Part shown: in pieces, positions 39,945-42,439 of the stretch
How positions within the stretch are numbered: position 1 is the first letter of the stretch
Layout: the number at the start of each line of letters is the position of its first letter
Source of the DNA: an uncultured Mycoplasmatota bacterium
GTDB taxonomy: Bacteria; Bacillota_I; Bacilli_A; RF39; UBA660
Assembly (NCBI GenBank): GCA_900551455.1
Contig: URVV01000011.1
Coordinates: 1-42,439, forward strand
Direction: 5' to 3'
Length of the DNA: 42,439 nt
Translations under genes and position numbers: made by a program
The notes under the pieces: model-generated
Told to the model about the DNA's origin: nothing
What the model saw: only the letters and a program-made list of their open reading frames with translations
Databases searched by the model: none

Positions 39945-41723
39945 ATGAAAAAAGAAGATTTAATTAAATTAAAAGAAGAAGTGTTAAAACTAGATAAACC
40001 AGGACAAATAGAAAGAGTATTACGTTATAAAACAATGTATGAACGTTTTTATGAAATTGCTCAGGATAAACCTGATTCTCCAGCAATATATTATTTGGGT
40101 AGTGTTTTTACTTATAGACAAATGTTAAGTTTGATAGATGAAGCCGCCAAAGGCTTTGCTGAAATAGGTATTGGTTATAATGATGTTGTGGCTATGAGTA
40201 TGTTGGCTGAACCTAATAGTATAATTTCTCTGTATGCTTTGGATAAATTGGGGGCTACTATGCATATGGTTAATACTCTTGGTAGTTTAGATGAGATTGC
40301 TCGGGAATTGAGAAATATTTCTTCGAAATATTTTGTTGCGAATGATATTTTTTGTAGTAGAAAAATGCTTGATGTTTTAGATAATGTTGGAATAGAAAAG
40401 GTTGTAGTTTCTTCATTAACTTCTTGTATGCCGATGACTCTTAATAAAGATAAAGTTAAATATGAACTTATTGAATATTTGAAGGGATTACGTAAAAAAT
40501 ACTATGGTGATAATGTTATTAGTTATGATAGTTTATTAAATCTTGGTAGAATAAGCAAGAAAAAGGTTACTGCTGTATCTTTTGTGCCAAATAAATTGGT
40601 TACTTTGGCATATACGAGTGGTTCTTCAGGTGAAGCTAAAGCTTGTATGGCTACTTGGGAAAAAATAGATGCAATGATTCAAGTGATGGGAATGACAGAG
40701 TTGGGCAGGTTTGAAGATTCTGATAAAATGTTTACAACTTTTCCGTTATGGATATATTATAGTTTATTAAATATGATACACGAACCATTATGCTTGGGAG
40801 TTTCATTGGCATTGGATCCTGTTTTTAATCCTAGAGATATAGTAAGGAGAAATGAACAATATAAGTTTAATCATTGGTTAACAATAACTCCTTATATAGC
40901 TACGATGGTAAAGATGAATAAGAAAATGGATTGTTCTAAATGGAAGATTGTTTTGACTGGTGGTTCTGAACAGTCAATAAAACTTAAGTTAGAGGCGGAT
41001 GATTATATTAAAAGAAATGGTGGAACTGTGGAAATTCTTCAGGGATATGGTGCTACTGAAATGTTGGGTTCTTTTGCATATAGTTATCATCAAAATCCGA
41101 CATTAGGAACATTGGGTGTTCCTTGTGTAGGTAATAAAATAAAAATATTAGATGTGAATACACACGAGGAAGTAAATGTTAATGAAGTTGGTGTAGGTTA
41201 TTTATATTCTCCAGCAATGATGACAGGATATTATAATGATAAATGTAATACAGATCATAATTTAATAAAAGATCAGGATGGTGTCATTTGGTATAATACA
41301 GAAGATTTACTTCATCAAAACGATCGAGGAGAAATATTTTTTGATGATAGACTTAGAAGAATTGTTTTAACTTTTGATAAAAATGGAAATCCTACTAAAT
41401 TAATACCTTCTAGAATAGAAAGATGTATTTTTTGTATGGAACAGGTAGAAAATTGTGCAGTTATTACAGTTAGTGATAGTAAAATTGAGAATAGGGCAGT
41501 GGCGTATGTAGTTCCAAGTAATGTTGAAAATATGACAAAGGAATTTAGAATGAAGATTTTAGAGACTTGTCAAAAAAATGTTCCAGAATATATGATACCT
41601 TCTGAAATAATATTCCTTGAGAGTATCCCGAAACTAAGTAGTGGAAAAAATGATATTAATACTTTGAAAAAGATGTATAGTGAGAACCAGAGAAGAGGTA
41701 AGTTTAAACATAAAAAACGTTAA
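39945..41723 (+). CDS. AMP-forming acyl-CoA synthetase/adenylating ligase
   Basis: The start is ATG at 39945 after GAGGGATGAA (592 residues); the open frame extends to a GTG at 39933. The ANL-superfamily motifs are present: phosphate loop LAYTSGSSGEAKACMATW, QGYGATEMLGSF, YNTEDLLHQNDRGEIFF with the ribose-binding Asp, RLRRIV, and the C-terminal catalytic Lys in PKLSSGKND. It activates a carboxylic acid as an acyl-adenylate. The substrate is not evident: no carrier protein or thioesterase is adjacent. Its closeness to asnB and agr suggests, but does not show, a regulated small-molecule pathway. Confidence 0.88.
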   Translation: MKKEDLIKLKEEVLKLDKPGQIERVLRYKTMYERFYEIAQDKPDSPAIYYLGSVFTYRQMLSLIDEAAKGFAEIGIGYNDVVAMSMLAEPNSIISLYALDKLGATMHMVNTLGSLDEIARELRNISSKYFVANDIFCSRKMLDVLDNVGIEKVVVSSLTSCMPMTLNKDKVKYELIEYLKGLRKKYYGDNVISYDSLLNLGRISKKKVTAVSFVPNKLVTLAYTSGSSGEAKACMATWEKIDAMIQVMGMTELGRFEDSDKMFTTFPLWIYYSLLNMIHEPLCLGVSLALDPVFNPRDIVRRNEQYKFNHWLTITPYIATMVKMNKKMDCSKWKIVLTGGSEQSIKLKLEADDYIKRNGGTVEILQGYGATEMLGSFAYSYHQNPTLGTLGVPCVGNKIKILDVNTHEEVNVNEVGVGYLYSPAMMTGYYNDKCNTDHNLIKDQDGVIWYNTEDLLHQNDRGEIFFDDRLRRIVLTFDKNGNPTKLIPSRIERCIFCMEQVENCAVITVSDSKIENRAVAYVVPSNVENMTKEFRMKILETCQKNVPEYMIPSEIIFLESIPKLSSGKNDINTLKKMYSENQRRGKFKHKKR

Positions 41724-41771
41724 TTAGTGACTTTTTATTAAAAATTTGATACACTTATTATGGTGATAGAT

Positions 41772-42439
41772 GTGAATGTAATATTATTACAAATAGTTAG
41801 TTTAGTTTATGTATTAGTTTTAAATATATTTTACTTTTCTAAAAAACGTTTTAATAGTTTAGAAAATAGAATTTATAAATGTTTACTTTTGTCCAATGTT
41901 GTTGGTTTATTAATTGAATTGGGTTGCTTTTATACGGTTATTCATATGAACGAAATTCCTTATATAAATTCTTTTGTTACAAAATTATTGTTAATATATT
42001 ATTTGTGGTTTATATCATTGTATACGTTTTATGTATTTGTTATATCATATAAAACAAATATTGGTATTAAAACGATTCCTTTTTATAAAAAAGTTGCAAT
42101 ATATTGTTTCTTGTTTTTTGGTTTTTCTTCTTCAATAATTTCATATTTACCAATGTATTATTATAATGACGGTATTTTTGTATATTCATATGGACCATCT
42201 GTTGAGTTACTAAAAATTATATTAATGATGATTATGACTTTGTGGTTAATTATAATTATAAAAATATTAAGACACATAAGTATTTACCAGTTATCTTGTT
42301 TATTATATTGGCTGCTATAGCTGGCATTGTTCAGAATAAATATCCATATGTTTTATTAACTACTCCAGTTGAGTCTTTAATTATATTCTTAATGTACTTT
42401 ACCATTGAAAACCCTGATATGAAACTTTTGAAAGAAATG
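41772..42439 (+). pseudogene. 7TM histidine-kinase-like sensor, frameshifted and cut by window
   Basis: The start is GTG at 41772 after GGTGAT, giving VNVILLQIVSLVYVLVLNIF, typical of the 7TM sensor module of GHKL kinases (FSKKRFNSLENRIYKCLLLS). Frame one ends at 42320 in an unlike tail. Moving back one base in a five-A run (42260-42264) gives NIKTHKYLPVILFIILAA and then FLMYFTIENPDMKLLKEM, the conserved end of this sensor module, open to the window edge. A single base is missing or is read by slippage. If intact it would pair with a LytTR-type regulator. Confidence 0.75.

Noticed and set aside
1..42439. CRISPR array, rRNA or insertion sequence
   Set aside because: No regularly spaced repeats, rRNA-like stretches or transposase genes were seen.

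Overview
This is a window of very AT-rich DNA from a spore-forming member of the Bacillota (Firmicutes). Ribosome binding sites are AGGAGG-type, rho-independent terminators are abundant, and TGA is used as a stop while Trp is TGG, so the code is standard. The spore genes are a sigK fragment, a gerAA-gerAC-gerAB germinant-receptor operon, a SleB/CwlJ-type cortex hydrolase and a LysM amidase. Together with an agr quorum-sensing locus they suggest an anaerobic, gut-type lineage. I cannot name the species from sequence alone.

Region 1 (1 to about 6356) looks like one end of a mobile element. It carries small unknown genes, a small serine recombinase with two dyads upstream that look like a res site, a likely replication initiator, a DnaB-like helicase and a double-HTH regulator. 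It ends inside sigK: only the N-terminal part of SigK is present (6328-6687, minus strand), and homology stops at AATG in the YAAKCAEN segment, at or close to where skin elements interrupt sigK in other spore formers. The other element end and the rest of sigK would lie left of base 1.

Region 2 (6357 to 14767) is chromosomal: trpS, yqeG, yqeH, an Abi_2/AbiF-like HEPN protein, an HtrA protease, a histidine phosphatase, a NERD-HRDC protein, a nuclease-like protein, and the first 17 codons of an N-acetylmuramoyl-L-alanine amidase.

Region 3 (14768 to 25353) is a complete 10,586-bp element inserted in that amidase gene. It encodes a large serine recombinase at one end, small recombinase-linked genes, an Xre-type regulator with three matching operators, a class B sortase, a roughly 1,510-residue wall-anchored surface protein and a small membrane-anchored protein. 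The two ends share ACATGG. Joining the flanks at this core restores an uninterrupted 400-residue amidase with the DPGHGG motif and four LysM domains, which is how a skin-like intervening element would behave.

Region 4 (25354 to 42439) is chromosomal again: the rest of the amidase, rubrerythrin, an unknown protein, tRNA-Trp, a cortex hydrolase, an alpha/beta hydrolase, the ger operon, a C-terminal processing protease, an agr system (agrA-agrC on the plus strand facing agrB-agrD on the minus strand, with an unannotated 40-residue AgrD), then asnB, an unknown 165-residue protein, an AMP-forming ligase, and a frameshifted 7TM sensor that runs off the end.

The main result is that two sporulation-linked genes about 8 kb apart are both interrupted by recombinase-type elements, one with a restorable junction fully visible here.
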